Assembly: GCA_964409865.1 (NCBI GenBank)
Contig: CAYPGE010000001.1
Coordinates: 42,373-106,372, forward strand
Direction of reading: 5' to 3'
DNA from: Anammoximicrobium sp964409865
GTDB taxonomy: Bacteria > Planctomycetota > Planctomycetia > Pirellulales > Pirellulaceae
DNA: 64,000 bases
Shown here piece by piece: positions 1 to 9,134 of the stretch (position 1 is the stretch's first letter; the number at the start of each line of letters is the position of its first letter). The notes beneath the pieces were generated by a model, which was not told the DNA's origin, did no database searches, and saw only the letters and a list, made by a program, of their open reading frames with translations. The position numbers were made by a program, and so were the translations under genes.

Positions 1-2
1 AT

Positions 3-1568
3 CCCTGGTCGACGTGGCTGTCGTGGACTCTCGAGGAGCGGATCTTGGCCCTGGGTTGGGTCGCGGAGTGGTTTGAGGAAAAGGAAGCCCGGAATGCGGC
101 CGAGGCCGATCTGGCGGCCTTGGCGGATTGGCCACAGTACGGAAAAAGCCTCGATTCCGCTCACACGGGACGCGTTCTGTGGACGGCTTGCACCCGCTGG
201 AAATGGATAGCAGACGACCTGCGGCGCAAGCTGCGCGAAGCGTGCCGCCGCCACGTGGAGGCGCGTCTGAGGGCCTCCGCCAAGCAGGGATTCGGGGAGC
301 CGACCAAGGACGACATCCTCCGCCGCAATGCGCCTCATACCGCCTTGCACAACATCGGCCTGATCAGCACAGTGGGCGATGCGTTGATGGCTGTCGCCGC
401 GCAGCACCCCGCCGTTCCGGGGCTGAATGCGCGACTCAACGCGTTGTTCGGAGCAGTGCTGGAACTGCGGGCGACAGGATTCAGCGAGGGTGTGGCCTAC
501 GACGGCTACGTGCTGGACTTTATCGCCGACTGGCTCAGCACGCTGCCCGAAAAGGACCGATCACCGATTCTGGATCACCCCCATCTCGACCACTTCCTGG
601 ACGAGTCCTACATGCTCGCTGCGCCGGGAACTGCGGAGCAAGTGGCGGAGATCGGCGACGTGGAGCCCCGCGAGATGCCGTTCCATCTTTCGGCCCAGGC
701 GAAGCTGTTGAGTCTGCGCGGCACTGCTACGCGCGCGTGGCACGTGGCGCGTTGTCCAGTGGACTGGTTCCGCACCGACGGCTTGGCCGCGTTGCGCTCG
801 GCGCCGGGCAAGTTGTCCGGGGAAACGCCGCCCGCCGGCGCGCTGGACGCCCATTATGCGGCTGTGCTCCGCACCGGCTGGGACGCGGGCGATGTCGCCG
901 TGGCCGTGTCGTGTGCCAACTCGCCGATGGGGCACCTGCCGAGCGACAACGGTACGCTGGTCTTGGGCACGCGCGGCAAGTGGCTGATCGCGGACCCGGG
1001 CTATCAGCAATATGCGAAAGGGGACGAGCGCGAATTCACCGTGGGGCCCACCGCGCACAACGCCCCGCTGATCAACGGTACGCCGCAGACCCAGAAGCAG
1101 CCCCGCCGCCTGGTCCTGGAAGAGGTTGGGCCGAGCCTCCGTCACGTGGCAATCGACCTGACCGCTTGCTACCCGTCTGCGGCGCAGCTGACAAAACTGG
1201 TGCGGCACGTGTGGCTTTCGGGCAAGAACCTGGTCGTCGCCGCCGACCAACTGGAAGGCAAGCAGCCGCTGCAGGCCACTTACCACTGGCACGGCCATCC
1301 GGCCTGTGCGTGGTGGGTCGAGGCCAACTGGGCCCTGCTGACGCTCGACGGCGTGCAGCTCTGGGTGACCAGCCCCCAAGCCCAGCTCACCGGCGCCAAT
1401 CTGCACCGGCTGCCCGGATCGCGCGGCCAGCTTTCGCTGGTGTGCCCGCTCGAAAAGGCCGGACCGGTGGTCTGGTGGGCCTTCGTGCTGGGCGACGGAT
1501 ACCCCGATCTGCAAGCGGACGCGGACGGCCGGCAGATCCGCATCCTGGACCAGACGTTTGCCGTGTGA
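3..1568 (+). CDS. Heparinase II/III-like polysaccharide lyase, 5'-partial
   Basis: The reading frame is open to the left edge, so the N-terminus is missing; a TTG at 45 is only an internal candidate. About 520 residues are visible. An N-terminal all-helical part is followed, from about residue 280, by a beta-rich region with DNGTLVLGTRGKWLIADPGY and FTVGPTAHNAPLING, which resembles the C-terminal domain of heparinase II/III family lyases, where a conserved Tyr and His lie in such segments. These enzymes cleave uronic-acid polysaccharides by beta-elimination, usually outside the cytoplasm. It lies 39 bp upstream of a secreted glycosidase on the same strand, so the two probably form a glycan-degradation unit. 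The fold call is from motif memory; the substrate is unknown. Confidence 0.75.
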   Translation, partial: PWSTWLSWTLEERILALGWVAEWFEEKEARNAAEADLAALADWPQYGKSLDSAHTGRVLWTACTRWKWIADDLRRKLREACRRHVEARLRASAKQGFGEPTKDDILRRNAPHTALHNIGLISTVGDALMAVAAQHPAVPGLNARLNALFGAVLELRATGFSEGVAYDGYVLDFIADWLSTLPEKDRSPILDHPHLDHFLDESYMLAAPGTAEQVAEIGDVEPREMPFHLSAQAKLLSLRGTATRAWHVARCPVDWFRTDGLAALRSAPGKLSGETPPAGALDAHYAAVLRTGWDAGDVAVAVSCANSPMGHLPSDNGTLVLGTRGKWLIADPGYQQYAKGDEREFTVGPTAHNAPLINGTPQTQKQPRRLVLEEVGPSLRHVAIDLTACYPSAAQLTKLVRHVWLSGKNLVVAADQLEGKQPLQATYHWHGHPACAWWVEANWALLTLDGVQLWVTSPQAQLTGANLHRLPGSRGQLSLVCPLEKAGPVVWWAFVLGDGYPDLQADADGRQIRILDQTFAV

Positions 1569-1607
1569 TAGGGTTCTGTCTGGCATCACACCACGGGAGG
1601 CACGAGC

Positions 1608-4600
1608 ATGTCCAAGTTCAGCATGGTCCGAGTCGGCGCGATCCGCGGCACGACCGGCTTCGCCGTGTTCGCCATGTCCGCCTTCGGCAGCGCGTTCACC
1701 GCAGACGCCGCACCGGGTGTGCAGATCGACGGGCAGTTACGTACGGTCACCGTCCGGACGGCCCGCCTGGCCGCGACCTTTCGCGACGGCATGGTCGTGG
1801 CGGTCACGAACCTGAGCACGGGCGAGGTGCATGCCGACGCGGCCGTTGCCGACGAGGCGGGCATCCCGTCCGGATTGGGGCACGTGACCGGCATGCCGGA
1901 GGCGGTCGGCAACCTGCACAGTCCGTGGGGGACCCACCCGCTGAGCCAGCAAGCCGACCCCAGAGCCAGTTACCCCACCATGCACCGGCCGCACGCCGGG
2001 TCGGTGTGGACGACGGCGGACATCGAGGGCGGCGTGCAGATGACCTGGACCGGGCTGAGCAACGGCAAGCAGACGTTTCCCGAAGAGACCCTGGCCATTG
2101 CTGCCTGGACCGACCCGAAAACCGGCGCACTGCTGTTTCGCGCCACGGGTTCGAGCCCGGCGGGGGGCGTGTACGGCGTGCAGGCCCCCGTTGCCAACCT
2201 GCACCCCGAACACCGCGTGTACGTAGCCAGCTTCGGCGGCAATCTGTACGACTGCCACGAGACGCCGGGACTGAGAACCCTGGGCGGGACGCCGTTCTGG
2301 GAGGCGCCGGTGGTCGCCGTCGAGGGACGTCAGGGCAGCCTAGGACTGTGGGTCGAAGCGCCCGCATGTCCCCCGGACTTCTTCTTCCTGAACTGGAGCG
2401 GCAAGAGCTTTTCCGTGGCCATCGAGCATTTGAACCTGATGCCATTCGAGCCGCAGAAGAGCGTCGAGTCCGTCACGTGGCGGCTGGATGCCTTCGACGG
2501 CGGCTGGGTCGCCGCCATGACGCCGTACCGGGATTGGTATGCGCGGGCGTTCGCCGAGGAACTGCGCGCCCGGGCCGCTGTCAAATGGGCCGGCCGGATC
2601 AAGGTCATTATCGACGAGTACGAGAAGGGGGACCCCGCCGGACTGCGGGCGCTGGCGACCGTCTTCGATCCCGAAACCGTGCTGCTGCACGAATGGAACG
2701 CGCGGGCCCCGGAGTTCGACCGCGAGTTGCCCGACTGGACGCCGCGCGCAGGATACGCCGAGCGCGTCAAGGCCGCCCAGTCGCTCGGCTTCCACACCAT
2801 GGCGTACGTCAACACGTACTGCGTCAACTACAATTCGCCGGTCTTCGTCCGCGACCGGATAGGGGACTTCGGGCTCACCCGGCGGATGAGCCTGTACAGG
2901 TATGCCACGAGCAGCCAGGACCTCATGACGTTCGACAAAGCCAAGGACAACCAGTTGCTGTACCTCGATCCGCTGTCTGCCCGCTGGCGCCAATATCACA
3001 CCGACATGATGATCAAGTGGCGTGAAGAGACGGGCACGGACGCGAACTACGAGGATGTCGGCGGCTGTGTCGGCGATTTCGGCAACGGCGTGATCGAGGG
3101 CAAGGCCGCGGCCCAGGGCAGCGTCGAGCAATTTCGCGAGTTGCTGCTCCGCAATCCCACGGTGCCGATGGCCGCGGAGTACGGACCGCACAGCATCGCG
3201 TTCGCGGTGCGCTGGCCGCTGCGCTACCAGCAGGTCTGGGGCGGCGACGCGACGCGCATCCGTTGGATGACCCACCAGCGGCCCGTGTCGGCGTTCATTC
3301 ACGGGCCGCACCACGGGGCGTGGGTGCCGACGATCCAAGCAGAATCCAACTTCCTGCGTCATGTCGTCACAGCCTGCTCTGACGCCTTGGGCGGCCCGGC
3401 TCAGTTCCCCGGCACGCTCCAGAGCTTGCGGGCCAACCAGGGAGTTTTGGTCCACATGCTCTGGCGCGCCCAGTTGTTTTCTCGCCAGCAGCTTGAACCG
3501 TACTTTGCGCCCGAACGCTGGGAACCGGACCTGGCCTGCATGTATCAGGACCGCGACGGGCTGGTCTACAAGTACTTTGCCGACGAGCGGACGCATCGCA
3601 TGGTCGGCCCTGACGGCCGCGAACTGTACGCCCGCGCCACGGGCCTAAACCGCTACCCGACCCGCCTGAACCTGCCGGGCTGGCCCGCCATCAGCGACGG
3701 TGCCATCCTGGGCCTCAACCCCACAGTCCGCTATGCCCTGGTCCCCGGTGTGCCGGACCGGACCGAGATCTCGGTGACTCGCATCCCGGACGGGGTCTGC
3801 ATCTCGCGTTTCTACGAGACCGATGCCTTCACCGTCCTGACTCTGGACGCGATCGAGCCCGGCAAGCCGGACCGGGGCGAGGTGGCGTTCCGAAGTGCGA
3901 CGAGCTTTGCGGAGGTCCTCGTCAACGACCAGCCCGTCGCGGCGCCGAAGCCGGCCGAGCAGGGCGCACCGGCGGAAATGACGTTCAGCGTGACGTTCCC
4001 GGCTAACCTGGTGTTCGTCAAGCGGGGCGTGCAGGCGGTGCAGCACGACCAGTACTTCGGCGACGGGCACGAGAACGGCCGCTACATCTTGATCGACTCG
4101 GGGCTGGACCGGGGCGGCGAGTACGTACCTCTGCACCGGCCCAACTTCCAGGTGCCCGGCGAGAAGCAGTCCGTCCCGTTCACATTCCTCAACTATGGCA
4201 ACGACGCGGAAGTGACGATCGACTACCTGGTGCGGGTCCCAGCCAAGGACTCGACGCTGCGCGTGTACACGCGCAGCCAGCAGGACAAGTACGGCAACTG
4301 TACGATTGGGCGGCTGTACGTCAACGGCCGTCTGCGGCACGGGTACGATTTCGGCCCGCAACCCAATCCCGACTGGAAAGACGGCATGCCCGCCAGTGAA
4401 AAGACCCTCTGGGACACCGCGTACCACTGCTGGTCCGTGCCCCTGGGCGCCGCGGCCGGCCGCACCGTGCTGGTCACGCTCGCCACCGATTCCAAGGCCA
4501 GCAGCAACGCCGACAGCCAATGGTGGTCGCGGCCCAAGTTCGTCCCGGATCCCGATCAGGCGGAGAGCTACATGACGCTGACCAAGGAGGGTCCGGTGCC

Positions 4601-4610
4601 GGAAAGGTGA
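1608..4610 (+). CDS. Secreted DUF6259-type glycoside hydrolase-like protein
   Basis: 1000 residues. The first about 35 residues look like an export signal, with the hydrophobic stretch GFAVFAMSAFGSAFTADAA. A beta-sandwich-like part is followed in the middle by a TIM-barrel-like region (IKVIIDEYEKGDP, LLHEWNARAPEFD, GFHTMAYVNTYCVNY, DANYEDVGGCVGDF), where Asp and Glu residues at strand ends could be catalytic. The last about 250 residues are beta-rich, probably carbohydrate binding. This arrangement matches proteins annotated DUF6259, related to the alpha-galactosidase-like clan; that assignment is from memory. The ATG follows GGGAGGC at about 1597. The upstream neighbour is a heparinase-like lyase, which supports a role in polysaccharide breakdown. 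Confidence 0.7.
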   Translation: MSKFSMVRVGAIRGTTGFAVFAMSAFGSAFTADAAPGVQIDGQLRTVTVRTARLAATFRDGMVVAVTNLSTGEVHADAAVADEAGIPSGLGHVTGMPEAVGNLHSPWGTHPLSQQADPRASYPTMHRPHAGSVWTTADIEGGVQMTWTGLSNGKQTFPEETLAIAAWTDPKTGALLFRATGSSPAGGVYGVQAPVANLHPEHRVYVASFGGNLYDCHETPGLRTLGGTPFWEAPVVAVEGRQGSLGLWVEAPACPPDFFFLNWSGKSFSVAIEHLNLMPFEPQKSVESVTWRLDAFDGGWVAAMTPYRDWYARAFAEELRARAAVKWAGRIKVIIDEYEKGDPAGLRALATVFDPETVLLHEWNARAPEFDRELPDWTPRAGYAERVKAAQSLGFHTMAYVNTYCVNYNSPVFVRDRIGDFGLTRRMSLYRYATSSQDLMTFDKAKDNQLLYLDPLSARWRQYHTDMMIKWREETGTDANYEDVGGCVGDFGNGVIEGKAAAQGSVEQFRELLLRNPTVPMAAEYGPHSIAFAVRWPLRYQQVWGGDATRIRWMTHQRPVSAFIHGPHHGAWVPTIQAESNFLRHVVTACSDALGGPAQFPGTLQSLRANQGVLVHMLWRAQLFSRQQLEPYFAPERWEPDLACMYQDRDGLVYKYFADERTHRMVGPDGRELYARATGLNRYPTRLNLPGWPAISDGAILGLNPTVRYALVPGVPDRTEISVTRIPDGVCISRFYETDAFTVLTLDAIEPGKPDRGEVAFRSATSFAEVLVNDQPVAAPKPAEQGAPAEMTFSVTFPANLVFVKRGVQAVQHDQYFGDGHENGRYILIDSGLDRGGEYVPLHRPNFQVPGEKQSVPFTFLNYGNDAEVTIDYLVRVPAKDSTLRVYTRSQQDKYGNCTIGRLYVNGRLRHGYDFGPQPNPDWKDGMPASEKTLWDTAYHCWSVPLGAAAGRTVLVTLATDSKASSNADSQWWSRPKFVPDPDQAESYMTLTKEGPVPER

Positions 4611-4714
4611 TATCCGAGATAGAGGGGATTGACGGCCGAGGAAATCCGGCAGTTGTCACAAGCGGAAAAGCGGTTCGAGGAACGCATCGGACCCCGGCGG
4701 CTCGCTTCCTTCTC

Positions 4715-5131
4715 TCATGGTGCCGTCGGTATCAATGTGGCGAGGATCGCCACGAGGTAGGCAAGCAGGATTCCCCACCAAATCAGTCGAGCCGCGGTGG
4801 TCTCCGGCGGACGAGCGATCACCCACACCAAACACAATACCGTCAGCAATCCCAGCAGTCCCGCAAAAACGGTGGGGGGCATCCAGTGTCGGCCGGCCAA
4901 GGCAAGGGCGACGAAGAAAGTCATCGTCATGAGACCGGCGATGGTGAACTGGAATCCGCGGCGAGGAGCCGCCTCGACGCCCGAGACGGGGGGATAAGTC
5001 CGAGATCGCAGGAGTCGTTCCGCTTCGGACATGCCATCCGGCGATGCCAAGGCAAACTCCTGCTCGTCCGCTTCGGCCCGCGTGACGGCATCAGACTCCG
5101 GGGGATGCTCCGCTTCTGGGCAGTCTGCCAT
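4715..5131 (-). CDS. Small membrane protein of unknown function
   Basis: I do not recognise a family. The 138-residue product has a polar, acidic N-terminal half (MADCPEAEHPPESD) and then three hydrophobic segments: one after RRGFQF (TIAGLMTMTFFVALALAG), one around TVFAGLLGLLTVLCLVWVIA, and one at the C-terminus (LIWWGILLAYLVAILATLIP). The start at 5131 is chosen over an upstream one because GGAGGA lies about 7 bases before it. It is transcribed divergently from the isomerase at 5232 and convergently to the DUF6259 gene. Planctomycetes carry many such short proteins with an N-terminal cytosolic tail and membrane helices. Confidence 0.75.
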   Translation of the reverse strand: MADCPEAEHPPESDAVTRAEADEQEFALASPDGMSEAERLLRSRTYPPVSGVEAAPRRGFQFTIAGLMTMTFFVALALAGRHWMPPTVFAGLLGLLTVLCLVWVIARPPETTAARLIWWGILLAYLVAILATLIPTAP

Positions 5132-5231
5132 TGGGATTCCTCCGATTACGCTAGGCTGGTACGTTATACTGGTCGTGGAGACCACTTACCAGGCATCTGC
5201 CAACCATCACTGGACCGGAGGACTAACGCCG

Positions 5232-6125
5232 ATGAAACTCAGCCTGTTTTCCGTCAGCTACGCGGGCTTGTGGGGGCAACAGCGGTTGGACCTGCCTGAT
5301 TTCCTTGCGCGGGCGGCTCAACTCGGTTTCGAAGGCGTGATGCTGATGGGCAAACGGCCGCATCTGTCGCCGTTGGATGTCAGCGACCAGTCGCTGGCGT
5401 CCCTCCGTTCCGCACTAAGAGAACACGGCGTCAAGTGCGCCGTGATCGCGGCTTACACCGATTTGTCCGGCGCCGGCGCGGCCGAGGTGCCGTACCTGGA
5501 AATGCAGATCGCTTACGTCCAAACGCTGGCCCGCGTGGCCCGGCAGCTTGACGCCGATATCATCCGCGTCTTTACCGCGTATGAGGTCGAAGGCCAGAGC
5601 CCCCAAGCCGTCTGGGACCGCGTGGTGCGAGCTTTGCGCGAGATCTGCGACCGGGCGGCCGCGGAAAATGTCACGATCGCCGTCCAGAACCACCACGACA
5701 TCGCGGTCCACAGCGACGCGCTGCTGGAGTTGCTGGGCGACGTCGGCCGGCCGAACTGCAAGCTGGGTTTCGACGCCTGGTCGCCGGCTCTGCGGGGCGA
5801 GAACCTGTACGAGACCGCGCGACAATTGGCGCCGCACACCGCGATCACGACCAACGCCGACTACGTCCGGCTGCCGCGGTACCGCTACCGGCCGGAGGTG
5901 GTCAACTACGAGCGTGCTCAGCCCGACCTGGTTCGCGCCGTCCGCTTTGGAGAAGGGAGCATCGACTACCGCGCCTTCTTCCAGGGCCTGCGCGACGGCG
6001 GCTTCAACGGCTGGGCCAACTACGAAATGTGCTCGCCCATCCGCGGCGGCGGCGCGGCGGAAAACCTGGACGCCTACGCCAGCCACTACGTTCGCTGGAT
6101 GCGGGACCACGTGCTGAAAGCGTGA
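5232..6125 (+). CDS. Sugar phosphate isomerase/epimerase family protein
   Basis: 297 residues forming a xylose-isomerase-like TIM barrel (AP_endonuc_2 type). Typical signs are MKLSLFSVSYAGLWG at the start, FEGVMLMGKRPHLSP, VIRVFTAYEVEG, the metal-ligand segment TIAVQNHHDIAVHS, CKLGFDAWSPA and the C-terminal GFNGWANYEMCSPIRGGG. Family members isomerise or epimerise sugars or inositols using a divalent metal; the substrate cannot be read from sequence. The ATG is preceded by CGGAGGAC with good spacing, and longer in-frame starts upstream would overlap the divergent membrane-protein gene. Confidence 0.85.
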   Translation: MKLSLFSVSYAGLWGQQRLDLPDFLARAAQLGFEGVMLMGKRPHLSPLDVSDQSLASLRSALREHGVKCAVIAAYTDLSGAGAAEVPYLEMQIAYVQTLARVARQLDADIIRVFTAYEVEGQSPQAVWDRVVRALREICDRAAAENVTIAVQNHHDIAVHSDALLELLGDVGRPNCKLGFDAWSPALRGENLYETARQLAPHTAITTNADYVRLPRYRYRPEVVNYERAQPDLVRAVRFGEGSIDYRAFFQGLRDGGFNGWANYEMCSPIRGGGAAENLDAYASHYVRWMRDHVLKA

Positions 6126-6126
6126 G

Positions 6127-6246
6127 AAACCGTACGCCGGCAAGACGGTCGGTCTGGTGGCACAGGTCGCCCACGGGGGCCCGCACGGGGTGTGCAACGA
6201 GGAAGCCTTCTTCGATGAAATCAGCGTCGTCCCACAATCGCGGTGA
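6127..6246 (+). pseudogene. 3' remnant of a secreted carbohydrate-active gene (tentative)
   Basis: An open stretch of 39 codons reads KPYAGKTVGLVAQVAHGGPH and ends AFFDEISVVPQSR before a TGA. It has no start of its own. It looks like the last beta-strands of a jelly-roll or carbohydrate-binding module, where a 'kTv.l...' strand and a final 'ayfDei.v' strand are common. I read it as the 3' stub of a deleted gene. The rest of the gap up to the antitoxin at 6494 shows no gene. Confidence 0.35.
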
Positions 6247-6493
6247 GAGAACTTTTCGGTCGTAACCCTCTTCGGAAGTGCGACGGACCGGATTAAAGGC
6301 GATCCTTCGCGTGATCGGGAATTCCGACGCGGGAATCGCCTCGTTGGTTTGCACGTCTGGGAAGAGCCGGCTCTTTCTCCTGGTCGCCGAGCGTGATACA
6401 ATAGATCGCAGCTTAGGAGGGACGGAATGGTGAGCGCCGATACCGTCCCGGCGAACGTCGGTGTGCCTGCCTGAGAGACGGAAAGGGTGTGCG

Positions 6494-6745
6494 ATGAGCA
6501 CCGCACAGGTTCTGGAACAACTTCGATACTTGAGTAATGCGGAGCGTCTGGAGGTGGTAGAGGCGGCGACGCGTTTGGTCCGCCAAAACCTCGCTTCCCG
6601 TACATCGGACCCCGAAACAGAAGGTGATCGCCGAATGCGATCTGCTGCGGTCAGCGTCAGCGACATGTATGAGCCCGGTGGCAACTTGACCGAGTGGACC
6701 GCGCTGGACGCGGAGGAGTTTGCCGATGACGATCTCGAAAGGTGA
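6494..6745 (+). CDS. Putative antitoxin upstream of a MazF-like toxin
   Basis: 83 residues, MSTAQVLEQLRYLSNAERLE at the N-terminus. The first 45 residues are predicted helical, and the tail is acidic (TALDAEEFADDDLER), as expected of an antitoxin with a toxin-wrapping C-terminus. I do not see a clear AbrB-type DNA-binding fold. The call rests mainly on position: the toxin ORF starts inside its last codons, a 20-bp overlap typical of type II pairs. Confidence 0.65.
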   Translation: MSTAQVLEQLRYLSNAERLEVVEAATRLVRQNLASRTSDPETEGDRRMRSAAVSVSDMYEPGGNLTEWTALDAEEFADDDLER

Positions 6746-7070
6746 GATCTGGCTCGTCAATCTCGATCCGACTGTTGGCGACGAGATCCGCAAGATGCGT
6801 CCGGCAATTGTGGTCAACCGCGACGCACTTGGCGTATTGGCGTTGCGGGTCGTGGTTCCCGTCACTGCTTGGCAAGACCGCTTCCAAGGATGCGATTGGC
6901 TGGTTCCACTCGATCCCGACGCATCGAACAAGCTGGACAAACCGTCCACCGCAGATACGTTCCAAGTGCGCTCGGTTTCCACCCGGCGTTTCGTGCGGTG
7001 CTTGGGGCACTTGAGCGAGGCCGACATGGAACGGGTCGGCGAAGGACTGAGAGCCGTGTTCGAGCTGTGA
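6726..7070 (+). CDS. MazF/PemK-family mRNA interferase toxin
   Basis: 114 residues. The N-terminus has the MazF signature KGEIWLVNLDPTVGDEIRKM followed by RPAIVVNRD and a VVVPVTAWQDRF strand; the C-terminus has TADTFQVRSVSTRRF and LGHLSEADM. MazF toxins are ribosome-independent, sequence-specific endoribonucleases held inactive by a co-encoded antitoxin. The ATG at 6726 is preceded by GGAGG within the antitoxin gene, so translation is probably coupled. Complete by length; no catalytic residue is obviously lost. Confidence 0.85.
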   Translation: MTISKGEIWLVNLDPTVGDEIRKMRPAIVVNRDALGVLALRVVVPVTAWQDRFQGCDWLVPLDPDASNKLDKPSTADTFQVRSVSTRRFVRCLGHLSEADMERVGEGLRAVFEL

Positions 7071-7112
7071 GCCGGCGGAGTACCAGGAGCACACCACAGC
7101 GTGGAGGCCGTG

Positions 7113-7868
7113 ATGCCATCCCCCTTTCCCGGCATGAATCCGTATTTGGAGCAGGAAACGGTCTGGCACGATTTTCACGAGCGGTTTTGTCCCGCGGCGG
7201 CCGAGTTTCTGACGGCGCAAATCCGCCCGCACTTCATCGCCAAGATCGACGAGCATGTCTACATTCACGAACTGCCCGAGGACCCGCGTCGTTTCATCGG
7301 ACGCGGCGACGCGACGGTCGCTCGGCCTCGCCCGCACGTCGGGGCGGCATCAACGGCCACCTTGAAAGCTCCCAGGCGAGTTCAATTGCCCGCTGTGGAT
7401 ATCGAACGTCTCTCGTTTCTGGAAATCCGTGACCGGCAGACGTGGCGCATCGTGACCATCATCGAACTACTCAGCCCGTCCAACAAGCAGCCTGGGCCGG
7501 ATCGCGAGCAATATGTGGCCAAACGCTCCGAGTTGCTGCGTAGTGCGGTCCATTTTGTGGAGCTTGATCTGCTGCGCGGCGGGCCGCGGATGCCGATGGA
7601 GGACCTGCCGGAATGTGACTACTATGCCCTGGTAGGCCGCACCGAGGAGCGTCCCGGAGCGGGTCTCTGGCCTTTCGGATTGCGCGATCCACTGCCTGTG
7701 ATCCCAATCCCGCTTCTGGCCCCGCACCCCGATGCCCGGCTCGATCTCAGACAGGTCCTGGATCGTGTTTACGATGCGGCTGGTTACAATGACTACATCT
7801 ATGACGGTGAACCCCGACCGCCACTAAACCGTGAGGACGCGAACTGGGCTTTGGGATGGATAATATGA
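7113..7868 (+). CDS. DUF4058 family protein
   Basis: 251 residues. The start MPSPFPGMNPYLEQETVWHD is the hallmark of DUF4058, with the later family features FLEIRDRQTWRIVTIIELLSPSNK and LVELDLLR-like FVELDLLRGG. The family is widespread in cyanobacteria and planctomycetes; its core resembles restriction-endonuclease-like folds (inference) but no function is established. The ATG at 7113 is used because GGAGG lies 6 bases upstream. It follows the MazF-like toxin by 43 bp and overlaps the next gene, so it may belong to the same transcript. Confidence 0.85.
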   Translation: MPSPFPGMNPYLEQETVWHDFHERFCPAAAEFLTAQIRPHFIAKIDEHVYIHELPEDPRRFIGRGDATVARPRPHVGAASTATLKAPRRVQLPAVDIERLSFLEIRDRQTWRIVTIIELLSPSNKQPGPDREQYVAKRSELLRSAVHFVELDLLRGGPRMPMEDLPECDYYALVGRTEERPGAGLWPFGLRDPLPVIPIPLLAPHPDARLDLRQVLDRVYDAAGYNDYIYDGEPRPPLNREDANWALGWII

Positions 7869-8356
7869 CACCCGCGATATCCCCGACCAAACAGGCCACC
7901 GCACTGGTCGTCATCCAGATCATCTGCTTTGCGGCAGCGGGGCTGGGTTCCGTCGCCACCACCGCGAACATTCCCACGTGGTACGCCACGCTGGCCAAGC
8001 CGTCCTGGAATCCGCCCAATTGGCTCTTCGGGCCCGTGTGGACCGTGTTGTACATCTGCATGGCGGTGGCCGCGTGGCTGGTCTGGCGGCAGGGCGGGTG
8101 GGGGCAGGCGCGTCGGCCGCTGACGCTGTTCGCCGTCCAGTTGGCGCTAAATGCGGCGTGGTCGTGGATTTTCTTCGGGTTCCACATGCCGGGGGCCGCG
8201 TTCCTGGAAGTCCTGATCCTGCTGGCGGCCATCGCCGCCACGGCGGTCGCGTTTTGGCCCAAGTCGAAGGCCGCTGCCATTCTGATGTCGCCGTACTTGC
8301 TCTGGGTCGCGTTCGCCAGCGTGCTGAACTTTACGATCTGGCGGTTGAATGCTTGA
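7856..8356 (+). CDS. TspO/MBR family membrane protein
   Basis: 166 residues with five hydrophobic helices. Characteristic TspO segments are WYATLAKPSWNPPNWLFGPV, the aromatic run VWTVLYICMAVAAWLVW, and ALNAAWSWIFFG. TspO proteins are outer-membrane or inner-membrane tryptophan-rich sensors that bind porphyrins and other hydrophobic ligands. The start at 7856 overlaps the DUF4058 gene by 13 bp; an alternative ATG at 7865 forms an ATGA overlap with the DUF4058 stop and is equally plausible. Confidence 0.9.
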   Translation: MDNMTPAISPTKQATALVVIQIICFAAAGLGSVATTANIPTWYATLAKPSWNPPNWLFGPVWTVLYICMAVAAWLVWRQGGWGQARRPLTLFAVQLALNAAWSWIFFGFHMPGAAFLEVLILLAAIAATAVAFWPKSKAAAILMSPYLLWVAFASVLNFTIWRLNA

Positions 8357-8816
8357 CCGGGGCGATCTGGGGATGAGGCCAATCAGAATGGCGAAGAGAA
8401 TCATCACCGTTCCGCTTAGCGTTCTCGGCATGATTTGGGCCTCGCCGTACACCGTCCTTGGGCTGCTCATCGGCATGATCGGCCTGTGCACAGGCGGCCG
8501 CGGCCGAATTCGTGGCCGCGTGATCGAGTTCTACGGCGGCGGCGTGAAGTGGCTGCTGCACCGGTTCCCCTTGGGGCAATTCACGATGGCGTTTACGTTG
8601 GGCCACACGGTCCTGGGGCAAACCGATGCGGCCCTGGACATCTGCCGCCAACACGAACTGGTCCACGTTCGCCAATTTGAACGCTGGGGACCGTTCATGG
8701 GGCCTGCCTACCTCGGCTGCTCCCTGGTACTCTGGCTGATGCGCCGCCGGCCGTACCGCGATAATCCGTTCGAACGGCAGGCGTACGAACAAGGGGGCGA
8801 AGGTGATCGTCCCTAA
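8349..8816 (+). CDS. Small membrane protein with an HExxH motif
   Basis: 155 residues. An N-terminal hydrophobic stretch (TVPLSVLGMIWASPYTVLGL) is followed by a glycine-rich turn, the sequence ICRQHELVHVRQFERWGPF, and a second hydrophobic helix (AYLGCSLVLWLM). HELVH is an HExxH zinc-site motif, and the downstream E could be a third ligand, but no protease family is recognised with confidence. It overlaps tspO by 8 bp. The start is uncertain: 8388 has a GAGG at suitable distance and would shorten the protein by 13 residues without losing the motif. Confidence 0.7.
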   Translation: MLDRGDLGMRPIRMAKRIITVPLSVLGMIWASPYTVLGLLIGMIGLCTGGRGRIRGRVIEFYGGGVKWLLHRFPLGQFTMAFTLGHTVLGQTDAALDICRQHELVHVRQFERWGPFMGPAYLGCSLVLWLMRRRPYRDNPFERQAYEQGGEGDRP

Positions 8817-9134
8817 CCGGCGCCGCGTTTATCAACTGCTTGCCAGATTGCGTTGGCGAGCCAAGCCCGTGTGCGCAAGCGAGTCCCAACGCACCGTCGC
8901 TCCTCATCTTGATCCGACAGCCCAGCTGAGGATAATAGGTGCCCGTTCAGCAGTCGTCAGACGAGAATGGGGCCGGCTTTTCGCGAAAATACTCGGTAGC
9001 ACGGATCTCCCGAGTCGTACGGCACGGATCGACAGACCCGTGCCGCCCGAGATCGGGCAACAGGCAGCGAAACCTCGCCGCCTGACCACTGACGCCTGAC
9101 CACTGACGCCTGACCACTAATTCCACGGGAGACA
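8817..9134 (+). other. Intergenic region with a short heptamer array
   Basis: No gene is supported in these 318 bp. The last 45 bp, about 9080-9117, hold repeats of a 7-bp unit alternating CTGACCA and CTGACGC (five full units), ending about 18 bp before the dehydrogenase start. Upstream there are short interrupted palindromes around CACGG/CCGTG. Confidence 0.6.

Noticed and set aside
128..3025. A 965-codon open frame across the heparinase-like and DUF6259 genes
   Set aside because: It is Arg/Pro/Gly/Ala-rich, spans the boundary of two well-supported genes in another frame, and has no protein-like pattern; typical of GC-rich shadows.
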